This document shows positions 18,637 through 28,358 of a stretch of DNA of 64,000 nucleotides, piece by piece (position 1 is the first letter of the stretch; each line of letters opens with the position of its first letter). The notes below the pieces were generated by a model. That model searched no databases. It had not been told where the DNA came from and was given only the letters and a program-made list of their open reading frames with translations. Position numbers and translations under genes: made by a program. Source of the DNA: Kordia sp039026955 (lineage in GTDB: Bacteria > Bacteroidota > Bacteroidia > Flavobacteriales > Flavobacteriaceae); NCBI GenBank assembly GCA_039026955.1, contig JBCCLH010000018.1, positions 43,655-107,654 of the forward strand, written 5' to 3'.

Positions 18637-20310
18637 GTGATGAAATGGTATTTGTCTTTCTATTTAATTTTCAGTGTATGCGCTTCCCTACTTGCTCAGG
18701 AAAAAGACACGGTTACAAAAGAACGAGATACAGTCTTTGAACGTTTAGAAGCCGAATTAAAAAAAGCAACAGTAGATACTGTAAAGGCTGGCATTTTATT
18801 TAAAATGGGCGTGCATCATTATGGAAAAAATTATGCACTTACCAAACGCTACCTAAGTGAAGTTCCCGAAGTTTTAACGGGAAATGACAGTGTGAGCAAC
18901 AGCTTGCGTGGACAAGCATTTCAATATTTAGCTGCAGCAACTACTGACCAAGCAAATTATACAGAAGCAATGGGCTACTACATGCAGTCCTTGAACTATT
19001 TTGAAGCTACCAAAGATTCTTTAGGAATTGGTAATTTGTATCATAATATGGCGATTCTGCACAGTTTTCAAGGCAACTTAGAAGAATTTAAGAGTAACTT
19101 ACTCAAATCCTTACGCATTGATAAAGATCATAAAGACAAAATATTAGAAGCCTATAATTACAAAAACTTGGGCGAATATTATGGAATGGTGAAAAAGCGA
19201 GATTCAGCATTGTATTTCCTTGACAAGGCAGAAACCATTTTTATAGCTCAAAAATTTCAAAATGGCATTAATAGTGTTAAAGCACACAAAGCTAAGTTCT
19301 ACAGAAGTATTGGAGAGTATAAAAAAAGCATTGCACTATTTAAAGAATGTTTGGATTTTGGGATGAAAAATGAAATTCCTGTATTTCAAATCATTTATGG
19401 CAATAAACTCGCTTGGGCATACAAAGATGATGGAGATTTCACGAATGCTCTCAAATACAACAAATTATCTCTAGATCGAGCCATCAAAGATGATTTTAAG
19501 CAATGGATTATGAACGGATATCTCCAAAAAAGTGAAATTGAGCAAGCCATTGGAAATTACAAAGCAGCGTATGAAAGTGCCAAACTTCACAAACAGTTTT
19601 CAGATTCACTCTTCAGCAAAAAAAACATTCGAAAAATTCAGGAATTAGAATTGAATTATGAATTTCGGAAAGAAAAATTAAGAGATAGTCTGTTTTTAGT
19701 GAGAGAAAAAGAACTCGCCGAAACTAAATTGGAAAAAGCTTCTGCACGTTTTTGGAAAATTCTATCTATCGGAGCAGGGATCGCCGCTATTATCATCACC
19801 ATTATTAGTATCATCTTACAACGAAAAAAAGCACAGGTAAAAGTAAGCAAGCTTAAAAATGATATGTTGGAGAAAGAAGTAGAATACAAAAAGAAGGATT
19901 TGAAGTATTTTGCGTTAGATATTACCCAAAAAAGAGAATGGGCTTTGGAGCTTTTGGACAAAATAAACGTCATAAAAGAAGCCACAGGGAAAAAACGTTC
20001 TGTGGAATTAGATAAGCTAAATACTGAAATTAAAGACCGAATTCGAGTGGATGAAAACACCGAATTATTTTATGAAAAAGTCGAATCCTTGGGAAGTTCC
20101 TTTTATGAAAATTTGAGAGATACATATCCTAAATTAACGAAAACCGATATGCGCTTATGTACCTTGATTCGAATGAATTTAGAGACCAAACAAATCGCGA
20201 TTTTACAGAATATCAATCCTTCTTCTGTGAAAATGAGTAGAAACCGACTGCGAAAAAAGCTAAATCTTGACTCTGATGTAGACTTGTATCAATTCTTGAC
20301 CAAATTTTAG
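18637..20310 (+). CDS. Membrane-anchored TPR regulator with C-terminal LuxR-like HTH (first cassette)
   Basis: This 557-residue protein has a signal sequence (MMKWYLSFYLIFSVCASLLAQ) and about six tetratricopeptide-like repeats (residues 60-335; LRGQAFQYLAAATTDQANY, GNLYHNMAILHSFQGN, AYNYKNLGEYYGMVKK). A transmembrane helix follows (about 371-393; FWKILSIGAGIAAIIITIIS), then a coiled coil and a C-terminal helix-turn-helix (about 500-557; LTKTDMRLCTLIRMNLETKQ, then SSVKMSRNRLRKKLNL). The layout implies periplasmic sensing and cytoplasmic DNA binding in one chain. It lies 175 bp upstream of the 2618-residue secreted protein gene, with phased repeats between. It shares its HTH with the two regulators at 41293 and 43041. 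Regulation of the neighbour is inferred. Confidence 0.85.
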   Translation: MMKWYLSFYLIFSVCASLLAQEKDTVTKERDTVFERLEAELKKATVDTVKAGILFKMGVHHYGKNYALTKRYLSEVPEVLTGNDSVSNSLRGQAFQYLAAATTDQANYTEAMGYYMQSLNYFEATKDSLGIGNLYHNMAILHSFQGNLEEFKSNLLKSLRIDKDHKDKILEAYNYKNLGEYYGMVKKRDSALYFLDKAETIFIAQKFQNGINSVKAHKAKFYRSIGEYKKSIALFKECLDFGMKNEIPVFQIIYGNKLAWAYKDDGDFTNALKYNKLSLDRAIKDDFKQWIMNGYLQKSEIEQAIGNYKAAYESAKLHKQFSDSLFSKKNIRKIQELELNYEFRKEKLRDSLFLVREKELAETKLEKASARFWKILSIGAGIAAIIITIISIILQRKKAQVKVSKLKNDMLEKEVEYKKKDLKYFALDITQKREWALELLDKINVIKEATGKKRSVELDKLNTEIKDRIRVDENTELFYEKVESLGSSFYENLRDTYPKLTKTDMRLCTLIRMNLETKQIAILQNINPSSVKMSRNRLRKKLNLDSDVDLYQFLTKF

Positions 20311-20365
20311 CAAAACACTAAAAATCAATTAGTTATTAAATTTATTACAATCCAAATTATTACTT

Positions 20366-20417
20366 TGTAACCCTTATGTAAACCCACTTAAAAAAAGCTG
20401 TAAACCCTTTGTAAACG
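20366..20417 (+). promoter_or_regulatory. Four helically phased TGTAAACCC direct repeats, probable activator sites
   Basis: TGTAACCC at 20366, TGTAAACCC at 20377, TGTAAACCC at 20399 and TGTAAACG at 20410 are spaced 11, 22 and 11 bp, so all four face the same side of the helix. They lie between the regulator stop and the -7 box at 20449. From a start site near 20463 they would cover about -97 to -46, where activators bind. The 20366 and 20377 copies, and the 20399 and 20410 copies, form two pairs. Confidence 0.65.
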
Positions 20418-20448
20418 TTCAATTTTAGATTTCTTGTTGGCGTGTATA

Positions 20449-20456
20449 TAGATTTG
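20449..20456 (+). promoter_or_regulatory. -7 promoter element of the 2618-residue protein gene
   Basis: TAGATTTG is an exact match to TAnnTTTG, 31 bases after the last phased repeat and 30 bases before the ATG. The -33 region is poor (TTTTAG near 20423), as expected for an activator-dependent promoter. Confidence 0.55.
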
Positions 20457-20485
20457 ATCTCATAATCTTAAACACACATACCGCC

Positions 20486-23400
20486 ATGAAAAAATTTATC
20501 TTTTTATTTCTATGTTTGTTGCTATCACAGCTTAGTGTTAGTCAAACATGTACACGTCTCAACGACATTATCCAAACGCAAAATAATGACAATACCAGTG
20601 CTTCTTATGTAGGAGCAGGACAATCTTGGGTAGCAGACTGCTCAGGACAAATTGAGTCTATTGCCGTACGAACGCAATTTGTGATCTCAACCGTACAAGC
20701 CAGAATATTTATTATTGAGGGTACGCCGACGAACCTTGTTAGCATCTTAAAAGATTTTAATTATACATTTCAAGGAAACTTTAATGTCGGACGGCAATTT
20801 ATCATTGACATTCCCGATCTTTTAAATGTGACTGCTGGAGTAGAATATTCCTTTGTGATTGTGCAAGATGATAGCGATAATTCCATTTCTTTACAATATT
20901 CTGATAACAATCCGTATGCGAATGGAAATTACAGATATCAAGTAAACCCAGGAGATTCCTGGGTATCAGTCCCTTCCAGTGATTTGGACTTTGATATTTT
21001 AGTAAAAGATGATCAACCAACTATCAATTGTCGCGATATCACCTTAACACTCGATGAAAACGGAGAGACTAGCACTACTTTTGGCGCACTTACCAATTCA
21101 AGTGGAGATGATTTAGGTGTTACGATCAGAACTATTTCACAAACTAATTTTACCTGTGCTGATATTGGTGACAATCAAGTTACCTTGGTCATTCAAGATT
21201 CTGGTGGTCAATCCAATGCCTGTCAAGCTACCGTAACTGTAGTCGATGATACGCCTGTACAAAGAGGAAGTTGCTTTGGAGATTTAAACTACGGAGCCAA
21301 CACTGAAAACTGTGGCTATGTGTTTACCTACGATCCGACCACATTCTTTTCTGATAATTGTGATGTAACCATTGAGCGTACGTCCGGATTGGCTTCGGGT
21401 TCTGAATTTCCATTAGGAACAACTACGATTACACATGTAGCTACGGACAATAACGGTAATACTGTAACCTGCTCTTTTGACATCCAGATAAGAGATGAAT
21501 CAGCTCCTGTAGTGAGTGATCCAGGAGATATTAGTTTTTCAGCAGATTCGGGAGCCTGTAGTTATACCTACACATATGATGCTTCCACATTTTTTTCGGA
21601 TACCTGTGATCCTAATATAACTATCGAACAAACCGCAGGATTGCCTTCTGGTTCACAATTTCCTTTAGGGCAAACATTGATTACTCATACTGCTACAGAT
21701 GCTGCAGGAAATGTTGCGACGAGTTCGTTTACGGTAACTGTAACGGATGATGAAACGCCCTCAGTAACATGTCCAAACGACATTGCAGTAGGAATCTCTG
21801 GTTCGGAAACCTCAGCCGTTGTTGATTACAATGTTCCTACTTTTAGTGACAACTGTTCTGATGTAGCAAACATTTCAATAACACAAACGGCTGGATTGGC
21901 AAGTGGTAGTAGTTTTCCAATCGGAGAAACTACCAATACTTTTCAAGTAACAGATGAAGCTGGAAATGTAAATCAATGTTCGTTTACCATCACAGTCAGT
22001 ACGCCAGAAACTTCGGTCGATCTCACTAATGGAGCATTGACCATAACAGATATCGGCGGCGGAACGTCGGATGATGATATTAGTTTCTCTAGTGATGGCA
22101 CCACACTTACTATTAGCAATTTAACAAGTCCCGTAGAAGTTTCTGGTGGTCCAACCTTGACGGATGCGACTACAGTGACCGTTCCATTAGCAACTATTAC
22201 CGCAGGAATTACGCTTGAAGCAGAAGGCGGCACCAACGGAATTACCTTTAGCGATGATCTTACCTTAGCTGGAGCTACTAATAACCTTACTATAAATGAC
22301 ATCACTAATTACACACAATCGGGTGCGATAGACATTGAAGGAATATTTACCATTGCCAACAGTCCAAATGCTGATATTGTAGTAAATTCATTAGTAGCTA
22401 CAGGATTATCAATTACTGATGTAAATAGTATTGATGATGTGAATAATAGTAACATTGAAATTGATGGAGACACCACATTGCAAAGTACAGGAACGCTCGC
22501 TATGGATAAAACAATCAATGGAAGTCATATTTTTAGAGGTCTTGTCAATTTAGAAGGTTCTCAAATCACATTCATAGGCACTGGAACAACAGATTTTGGA
22601 ACGGTAACAGCAACAGATGGTACTGCAGGTGTTGTAAATTTACTTCGCATACGAAGTGGCGCCATCAATTTTACAGGAACAGTGCAAACAGCAGGTGCTT
22701 CAGAATTAGCATTACAAAGCTTTTTTAATATAACACAAACGGCCAGTTCTTCCATAACGACAGAAGTATTAACACTTTCAAAATCTGGAAACTTTACTGC
22801 AGGATCAAATGACATAAAACTGCTAGAAAGTGCAGAAAATACAAATTTAGGTTTTGTATTTCTTACTGACATCAATGATATTGAAATCGGTAGATTGAGT
22901 ACCGATGACTTTAACATTACCGCGACTACGATTTTCATCTCAGAAAATACAGAAATCACCCAAACTGGATCGGGAACTAGCAATTTTAATGGAAATATAG
23001 ATGTTACCAGTTCATCTGCTACAAACTCTGCCATCATCAACCAAAATGCAGGTACTATTACGTTTACTGGAATAAATCTGGATCTAGCTGGAAGACTAGA
23101 ATACAATGGTGCTGCTGGTACCATTACAAATTTAATTGGAGATACAATTGGTTTGCCTTTTGGCGGTCCTGGTGTGAGTATTACTTTTGGATTTCTAAAC
23201 GTTGAAGGTGATATCTTTATTGGTGATACTTTTAATACGATTCTAAATGAGGCGACGTTTAGCGGCGCCAATACGTTATTAAGAGGAATTGGTACACTTG
23301 GAGGAACTACCATCGTAGAAGCTGATGCCACGATACAACCTGGAGGAGGCACCGAAACCTATAGCATCACCACTGGCAATCTAGAAATTAACGGAGCTAC

Positions 23401-26400
23401 CTTTGCGCCACTCATTGAAAGTAATAGTAGCCGAGATCTCCTAGAAGCTGATGGAACTGTGACACTGACCAATGCGACATTTAGTCCCGTAGGCGGATTT
23501 ACCGCAGCACCAACTACTGACGAAATTGTTCTTATTGAGAATGATGATACGGATGCCATCATTGGAACATTCTTAAACTATGCTGAAGGAAGTGCAGTCA
23601 TTGTATCGGGTTATGCGTTTACGATTACTTATGTTGGTGGCGATGGAAACGATATCGCTTTGATGCTAGATACTGAAAATCCAACAGCAATCTGCCAAGA
23701 CATCATTGTTACCGTAACACCAGATACAGATGCTACCGTAAATGCCAGCGATATTAATAATGGTTCAAGTGATAATACTGGAATTGATCAACTATTGATT
23801 GAAGGTAGTTCGTCAATTTCGTTCACTTTTGCAGATATTGGATCATACAACGTAACACTGACTGTCACAGATGCTAATGGCAATAGTGCACAGTGTACAG
23901 CCACTGTTACGGTAGTTTCTGGAATAAATAATACACTTCCAATACTGATAAACGAATACCAACCAACACTATCTGGTGTTACAGATCAAACCATAGAAAT
24001 ACTAGGTACGCCAGGCGAAACGTTTGCTGGCTATATTGTAGTTGTTGAAGGAGATGTGGACAGTGCATCCGTCGGAGTTGTTCGTAGTGCAGAACTAGTT
24101 TCAGGCACTTTTGATAGTAATGGATTGTTTACAGCTACGATTCCACTAATCATTACGCCGTCACATACCGTAATACTTACCAATTCTTTTACAGGAATCG
24201 TAAATGTTACAGATATTGATCCGAATGATAATGAATCACGTCCTGCAGATAACTTAGCTGACTTTGGTCAAATTTACGATGCCATCGGTATTGTTGATGA
24301 AGATTTGGATGTCGGTAATACGTATGGAGCTGAACTCGGTGGTGTAGATGTAGCAAATATTAATAACTTGGCACGACTCGCTTTTAGAGATGCACTCACA
24401 GGAGACATATATGTTACTGATAGCTCAGGAAATGTTTATGATGGTTCAGGAAATACAGTAGCATCAGCTAGTTTCAATACTGATCCGACAGCAGGAACTA
24501 CATTTGGCACTCAAAATCCATTTATAACTCCAACCGAAACAACTGTCGATTTAACAAACGGAACTTTAACAATTACAGATATCAACGGAGGAACCTCAGA
24601 TGATGACATTTCGCTGTCTAGCGATGGAACAACGTTAACTATTTCCAATCTTGTAAATTCGGTAGCAGTCTCTGGTGGACCAACGTTAAGTGATGCGACC
24701 ACAGTTACGATTCCAATAGCTAGCATCACAAACGGAATCATTTTCAATGCAGAAGGTGGCACAAACGGAATCAATTTTGCTACTGCCCTAGCCTTAACAG
24801 GAGTTGATAATGATATTACTTTAAACAATATTACCAATTACACACAAGCTAGTTCAATTGACATTGGAGGAATCTTTACCATTGCGAACAGTCCAAATGC
24901 AGATATTGTGTTTGATGCGCTTACTGCTACTGGATTATCAGTAACCAACGTGAATAGCATCGCTGATAATACCATCGGATCAACTTCTGTATTCAGAATT
25001 GAAGGTGATACAACACTACAAGCAACAAATACAATTGTGATAGATGATGCAGCTGGCTCTAGTAATGAAGGAAATGCTGTAGCGTTTCCGGGAACTGTAG
25101 CTTTAGAAGCGTCTCGAATTACATTTGTGGCTTTTGGAAATTCTACTTTTTTCACAGACATCACAGCCACAGATGCTACGTTGGGCGTGAATAGCATTCG
25201 AATAAGAAGTGGAAATATCAACTTTAGAGGAACTGTGCAAACAGCAGGCGCATCACAATTACAGCTTGATGCATTTGGTAGCATTTCCCAAAATGATACG
25301 TCTACAATTACTACAGATGTAATGAGTTTGGATGGAAGAAATAATGGTTCAACCAGAGTTGTACTTACTGGTGATAACGATATTAGAGTATTGGAGACGC
25401 TTGTTTCTTTTAGAGAAGTTACACTTAATGATATCAATGATGTCATCATAGGAAACGTGACAGCGACAGAATTTGACATTACCACAAATTCAGGAACTAT
25501 TTTCTTAACGGAAGAAACAATACTCACAAAAACAGGTCCGGACATCAGCTACTTTACAGGAGACTTGGAAGTAGATAGCAACTCTACAAATCCAGTGATC
25601 AACCATGACGCAGGAACAATTACATGTATTGGTTCAAACCTAAGTTTATTTGGAAATCTGACTTATAATGGTGTAGCAGGAACCACGACTGAATTCTTAA
25701 GTACAGATACAGATCTATCCACCACAGATATTACGATTGGCGGTTCAACAGCGAGTTTGACATTCGGAACCCTAAACGTAACAGGTGTATTTTTTGCAAT
25801 TCCTCAAACCTCCATAACGATTGAAAATGAAGCTACTTTTGATGGTGCGAGTACAGCATTGCAAGGTTTTTCTCCAACATCTTTTACGGGTGGACCGATC
25901 ACAATTACCAATGGAGCTTTGTTACAACCTGGAAACAGTCAAACAACCGGTTCTATCAGTACAAATAATTTAGTTATTGACGGAGGTTCATTTGCGCCAC
26001 ACATCAATAGTGGTGCAGACTATGCTTTTGCGACGATTCAAGGAACAATCACACTCAACAATGCTACATTTACGCCTGTGGATGACTTTATTACACTTCC
26101 TAGTAATAGCAACGAGTTAATCTTACTAGATAATGATGGTACAGACGCCATCGTTGGGACATTTCTAAATTACCCAGAAGGAAGCAGTATTGAAGTTGAA
26201 GGTGTTCCATTTACAATCAGCTATGTAGGTGGTGATGGAAATGATTTTTCGTTAGTGAAAAATACGCAAAGTCCATTCATAACTACATGGCAAACCACAA
26301 CCGCTAATGAAAGCATTACGATTCCGACTTTTTCAGGCGAAACCTACGATTATATTATAGATTGGGGCGATGGCGATATTGCGTATGGAGTTACTGGAGA

Positions 26401-28342
26401 TGCATCTCACACCTATACAACCGCTGGCACGTATACCGTAAGTATTTTTGGAACGTTCCCGAGAATCTTCTTTGATGGAAGCACTAGCGCCAATGCTGCA
26501 AAATTACTGACTGTTGAACAATGGGGAGACAATCCATGGACGTCTATGGAAGGGGCTTTTCATAGATGTGCCAACCTTACGATTACCAATACAGGCATAG
26601 ACACACCTGACTTGTCAAGTGTAACAAGTATGGCAGAAATGTTTGATGGCTGTATTGTTTTTAATAGTGATATCAGCAATTGGAATGTGAGTAATGTGGA
26701 AGACTTTAGTGAAGTATTTGAAGACTGCGACAGCTTTAATCAACCTTTAAATAGTTGGGATATGAGCAGTGCGCAATCACTTTCGTATATGTTCTATGAA
26801 GCAGAAGCATTCGATCAACCGTTAAACAATTGGAACGTGAGTAATGTGACCAATATGGAAGGGGTTTTTGCAGGTGCTTTGGTGTTTAATCAAGATTTAA
26901 ATAGTTGGAATGTGAGCAATGTGACTTCTATGTATGAAATGTTTGATACGGCAAATGCATTTAATGGAAATATCTCCTCTTGGAATGTAGCCAATGTTCA
27001 AAATATGGAAGATTTATTTCAAGATAATTTGGTGTTTAATCAAAATATTTCTGGGTGGAATGTTTCTAGTGTTGAAGATATGACCGCTATGTTTGAAGGT
27101 GCAGAAGCATTTAATCAAGATATCTCTGGATGGAATGTAAGTGCGGTAACAGAAATGAACGGAATGTTTGATAATGCCATAGTGTTTAATCAAGATATTG
27201 GAAATTGGAATGTGAGTAGTGTTACGAATATGTATGAAATGTTTGTGGGTGCTGATAGTTTTGATCAAAACCTTGGAAACTGGGATATTGGAAATATTAC
27301 TGACACAGGCTTTGGAAACTCAGGAATAAGAAACATGTTTGGTTCTGGTCCTGGAGGCGTAGCGATGTCTGTGGCAAATTATGATGCTACACTCATCGGT
27401 TGGAATACTGATAGCAGTGGGCTTGCAGGTGATGGGATCGATGATATTCCGCAAAACTTAAATTTTGGCGGTGGAAAAAATCAATATTGTACTAGTGAAA
27501 CAGATCGATTGAATTTAATCAACACGCATGGTTGGTCTATCAGTGATGATGGACAAGCTAGTGACTGTGGTATTTTAGTGTCTCCAAAAGTATATTTGCA
27601 AGGCGCCATACTCAATCCAAATACAGGAGAAGAAAGTTTGATGCGAGACGATTTACGCGTAGCAGGATTAGTCCCAACAACAAGTCCGTATGCAGATGGT
27701 GCAACTTGTGAAGCCACTGTTTTTGATACCACAGGAAACAATGCTATTGTTGATTGGATTTGGGTTGAATTACGCGATGCAACGGACAATACTTCTGTAC
27801 TAGCATCTCAATCCGCTTTATTACAACGCGATGGTGATATCGTGTCAGTTGATGGTAGCACTGCTGTAGAATTTAGCATGAACAGTAGAAATTATTATGT
27901 AGCTATCAAACATAGAAATCACTTAGGAATTATAGCTGCAAGTGCCATTGCTTTAAGCGATTTGGAAACTAGTATCGATTTCACAAATGGTTCGATTGCC
28001 ACTTTCGGCAGCAATGCACAAACAAGTTTTGGAATGCCTGCTGGAATTGTTGGTATGTGGTCAGGAAATGTAAATGATGATACGGTTGTACAATACTCAG
28101 GAACCACGCCTGATACTCCAACTATTTTATCAGAAGTATTGAATGATCCTGGAAACTTTTTAAACTTCCCGACATTCACTGTAAGCGGATATAATGACAA
28201 TGACGTGAATATGGACGGAAACACACAGTACTCTGGAACCAATCCAGATTCACCAGTGATTTTACAAAATGTACTCGCACATCCAGGGAATTTCCTGAAT
28301 TTCAGTACATATCAAATCACAGAACAATTACCTGAAAACTAA
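20486..28342 (+). CDS. Giant secreted protein: HYR domains, two long beta-repeat units, BspA-like repeats and dockerin-like C-terminal module
   Basis: This 2618-residue protein has a signal peptide (MKKFIFLFLCLLLSQLSVSQ). Residues 25-170 form a beta-rich domain and 182-500 are HYR-type immunoglobulin-like domains (FPLGTTTITHVATDNNGN and repeats). Two homologous units of about 550-580 residues start at 506 and 1348 with VDLTNGxLTITD and close with a G-T-F-L-N-Y-x-E-G ... YVGGDGND motif known from large adhesin-like proteins. An HYR domain and a lamin-tail-like domain (about 1061-1344) lie between them. Residues 1931-2281 hold a PKD-like strand set and nine BspA-like DUF285 repeats (NWNVSNVTNMEGVF). 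The last 250 residues are the module shared with the 3687-residue protein, with DVNMDG-type loops. There is no T9SS sorting domain. It is probably a cell-surface adhesin. Confidence 0.9.
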   Translation: MKKFIFLFLCLLLSQLSVSQTCTRLNDIIQTQNNDNTSASYVGAGQSWVADCSGQIESIAVRTQFVISTVQARIFIIEGTPTNLVSILKDFNYTFQGNFNVGRQFIIDIPDLLNVTAGVEYSFVIVQDDSDNSISLQYSDNNPYANGNYRYQVNPGDSWVSVPSSDLDFDILVKDDQPTINCRDITLTLDENGETSTTFGALTNSSGDDLGVTIRTISQTNFTCADIGDNQVTLVIQDSGGQSNACQATVTVVDDTPVQRGSCFGDLNYGANTENCGYVFTYDPTTFFSDNCDVTIERTSGLASGSEFPLGTTTITHVATDNNGNTVTCSFDIQIRDESAPVVSDPGDISFSADSGACSYTYTYDASTFFSDTCDPNITIEQTAGLPSGSQFPLGQTLITHTATDAAGNVATSSFTVTVTDDETPSVTCPNDIAVGISGSETSAVVDYNVPTFSDNCSDVANISITQTAGLASGSSFPIGETTNTFQVTDEAGNVNQCSFTITVSTPETSVDLTNGALTITDIGGGTSDDDISFSSDGTTLTISNLTSPVEVSGGPTLTDATTVTVPLATITAGITLEAEGGTNGITFSDDLTLAGATNNLTINDITNYTQSGAIDIEGIFTIANSPNADIVVNSLVATGLSITDVNSIDDVNNSNIEIDGDTTLQSTGTLAMDKTINGSHIFRGLVNLEGSQITFIGTGTTDFGTVTATDGTAGVVNLLRIRSGAINFTGTVQTAGASELALQSFFNITQTASSSITTEVLTLSKSGNFTAGSNDIKLLESAENTNLGFVFLTDINDIEIGRLSTDDFNITATTIFISENTEITQTGSGTSNFNGNIDVTSSSATNSAIINQNAGTITFTGINLDLAGRLEYNGAAGTITNLIGDTIGLPFGGPGVSITFGFLNVEGDIFIGDTFNTILNEATFSGANTLLRGIGTLGGTTIVEADATIQPGGGTETYSITTGNLEINGATFAPLIESNSSRDLLEADGTVTLTNATFSPVGGFTAAPTTDEIVLIENDDTDAIIGTFLNYAEGSAVIVSGYAFTITYVGGDGNDIALMLDTENPTAICQDIIVTVTPDTDATVNASDINNGSSDNTGIDQLLIEGSSSISFTFADIGSYNVTLTVTDANGNSAQCTATVTVVSGINNTLPILINEYQPTLSGVTDQTIEILGTPGETFAGYIVVVEGDVDSASVGVVRSAELVSGTFDSNGLFTATIPLIITPSHTVILTNSFTGIVNVTDIDPNDNESRPADNLADFGQIYDAIGIVDEDLDVGNTYGAELGGVDVANINNLARLAFRDALTGDIYVTDSSGNVYDGSGNTVASASFNTDPTAGTTFGTQNPFITPTETTVDLTNGTLTITDINGGTSDDDISLSSDGTTLTISNLVNSVAVSGGPTLSDATTVTIPIASITNGIIFNAEGGTNGINFATALALTGVDNDITLNNITNYTQASSIDIGGIFTIANSPNADIVFDALTATGLSVTNVNSIADNTIGSTSVFRIEGDTTLQATNTIVIDDAAGSSNEGNAVAFPGTVALEASRITFVAFGNSTFFTDITATDATLGVNSIRIRSGNINFRGTVQTAGASQLQLDAFGSISQNDTSTITTDVMSLDGRNNGSTRVVLTGDNDIRVLETLVSFREVTLNDINDVIIGNVTATEFDITTNSGTIFLTEETILTKTGPDISYFTGDLEVDSNSTNPVINHDAGTITCIGSNLSLFGNLTYNGVAGTTTEFLSTDTDLSTTDITIGGSTASLTFGTLNVTGVFFAIPQTSITIENEATFDGASTALQGFSPTSFTGGPITITNGALLQPGNSQTTGSISTNNLVIDGGSFAPHINSGADYAFATIQGTITLNNATFTPVDDFITLPSNSNELILLDNDGTDAIVGTFLNYPEGSSIEVEGVPFTISYVGGDGNDFSLVKNTQSPFITTWQTTTANESITIPTFSGETYDYIIDWGDGDIAYGVTGDASHTYTTAGTYTVSIFGTFPRIFFDGSTSANAAKLLTVEQWGDNPWTSMEGAFHRCANLTITNTGIDTPDLSSVTSMAEMFDGCIVFNSDISNWNVSNVEDFSEVFEDCDSFNQPLNSWDMSSAQSLSYMFYEAEAFDQPLNNWNVSNVTNMEGVFAGALVFNQDLNSWNVSNVTSMYEMFDTANAFNGNISSWNVANVQNMEDLFQDNLVFNQNISGWNVSSVEDMTAMFEGAEAFNQDISGWNVSAVTEMNGMFDNAIVFNQDIGNWNVSSVTNMYEMFVGADSFDQNLGNWDIGNITDTGFGNSGIRNMFGSGPGGVAMSVANYDATLIGWNTDSSGLAGDGIDDIPQNLNFGGGKNQYCTSETDRLNLINTHGWSISDDGQASDCGILVSPKVYLQGAILNPNTGEESLMRDDLRVAGLVPTTSPYADGATCEATVFDTTGNNAIVDWIWVELRDATDNTSVLASQSALLQRDGDIVSVDGSTAVEFSMNSRNYYVAIKHRNHLGIIAASAIALSDLETSIDFTNGSIATFGSNAQTSFGMPAGIVGMWSGNVNDDTVVQYSGTTPDTPTILSEVLNDPGNFLNFPTFTVSGYNDNDVNMDGNTQYSGTNPDSPVILQNVLAHPGNFLNFSTYQITEQLPEN

Positions 28343-28358
28343 TCAAAAGTCACCTCTA

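Noticed and set aside
21973..25545. Long antisense frames (up to 263 residues) inside the 2618-residue protein gene
   Set aside because: They mirror the Thr/Asp/Asn-rich sense codons and are rich in Ser/Val without any domain pattern; the sense frame is continuous and clearly coding.
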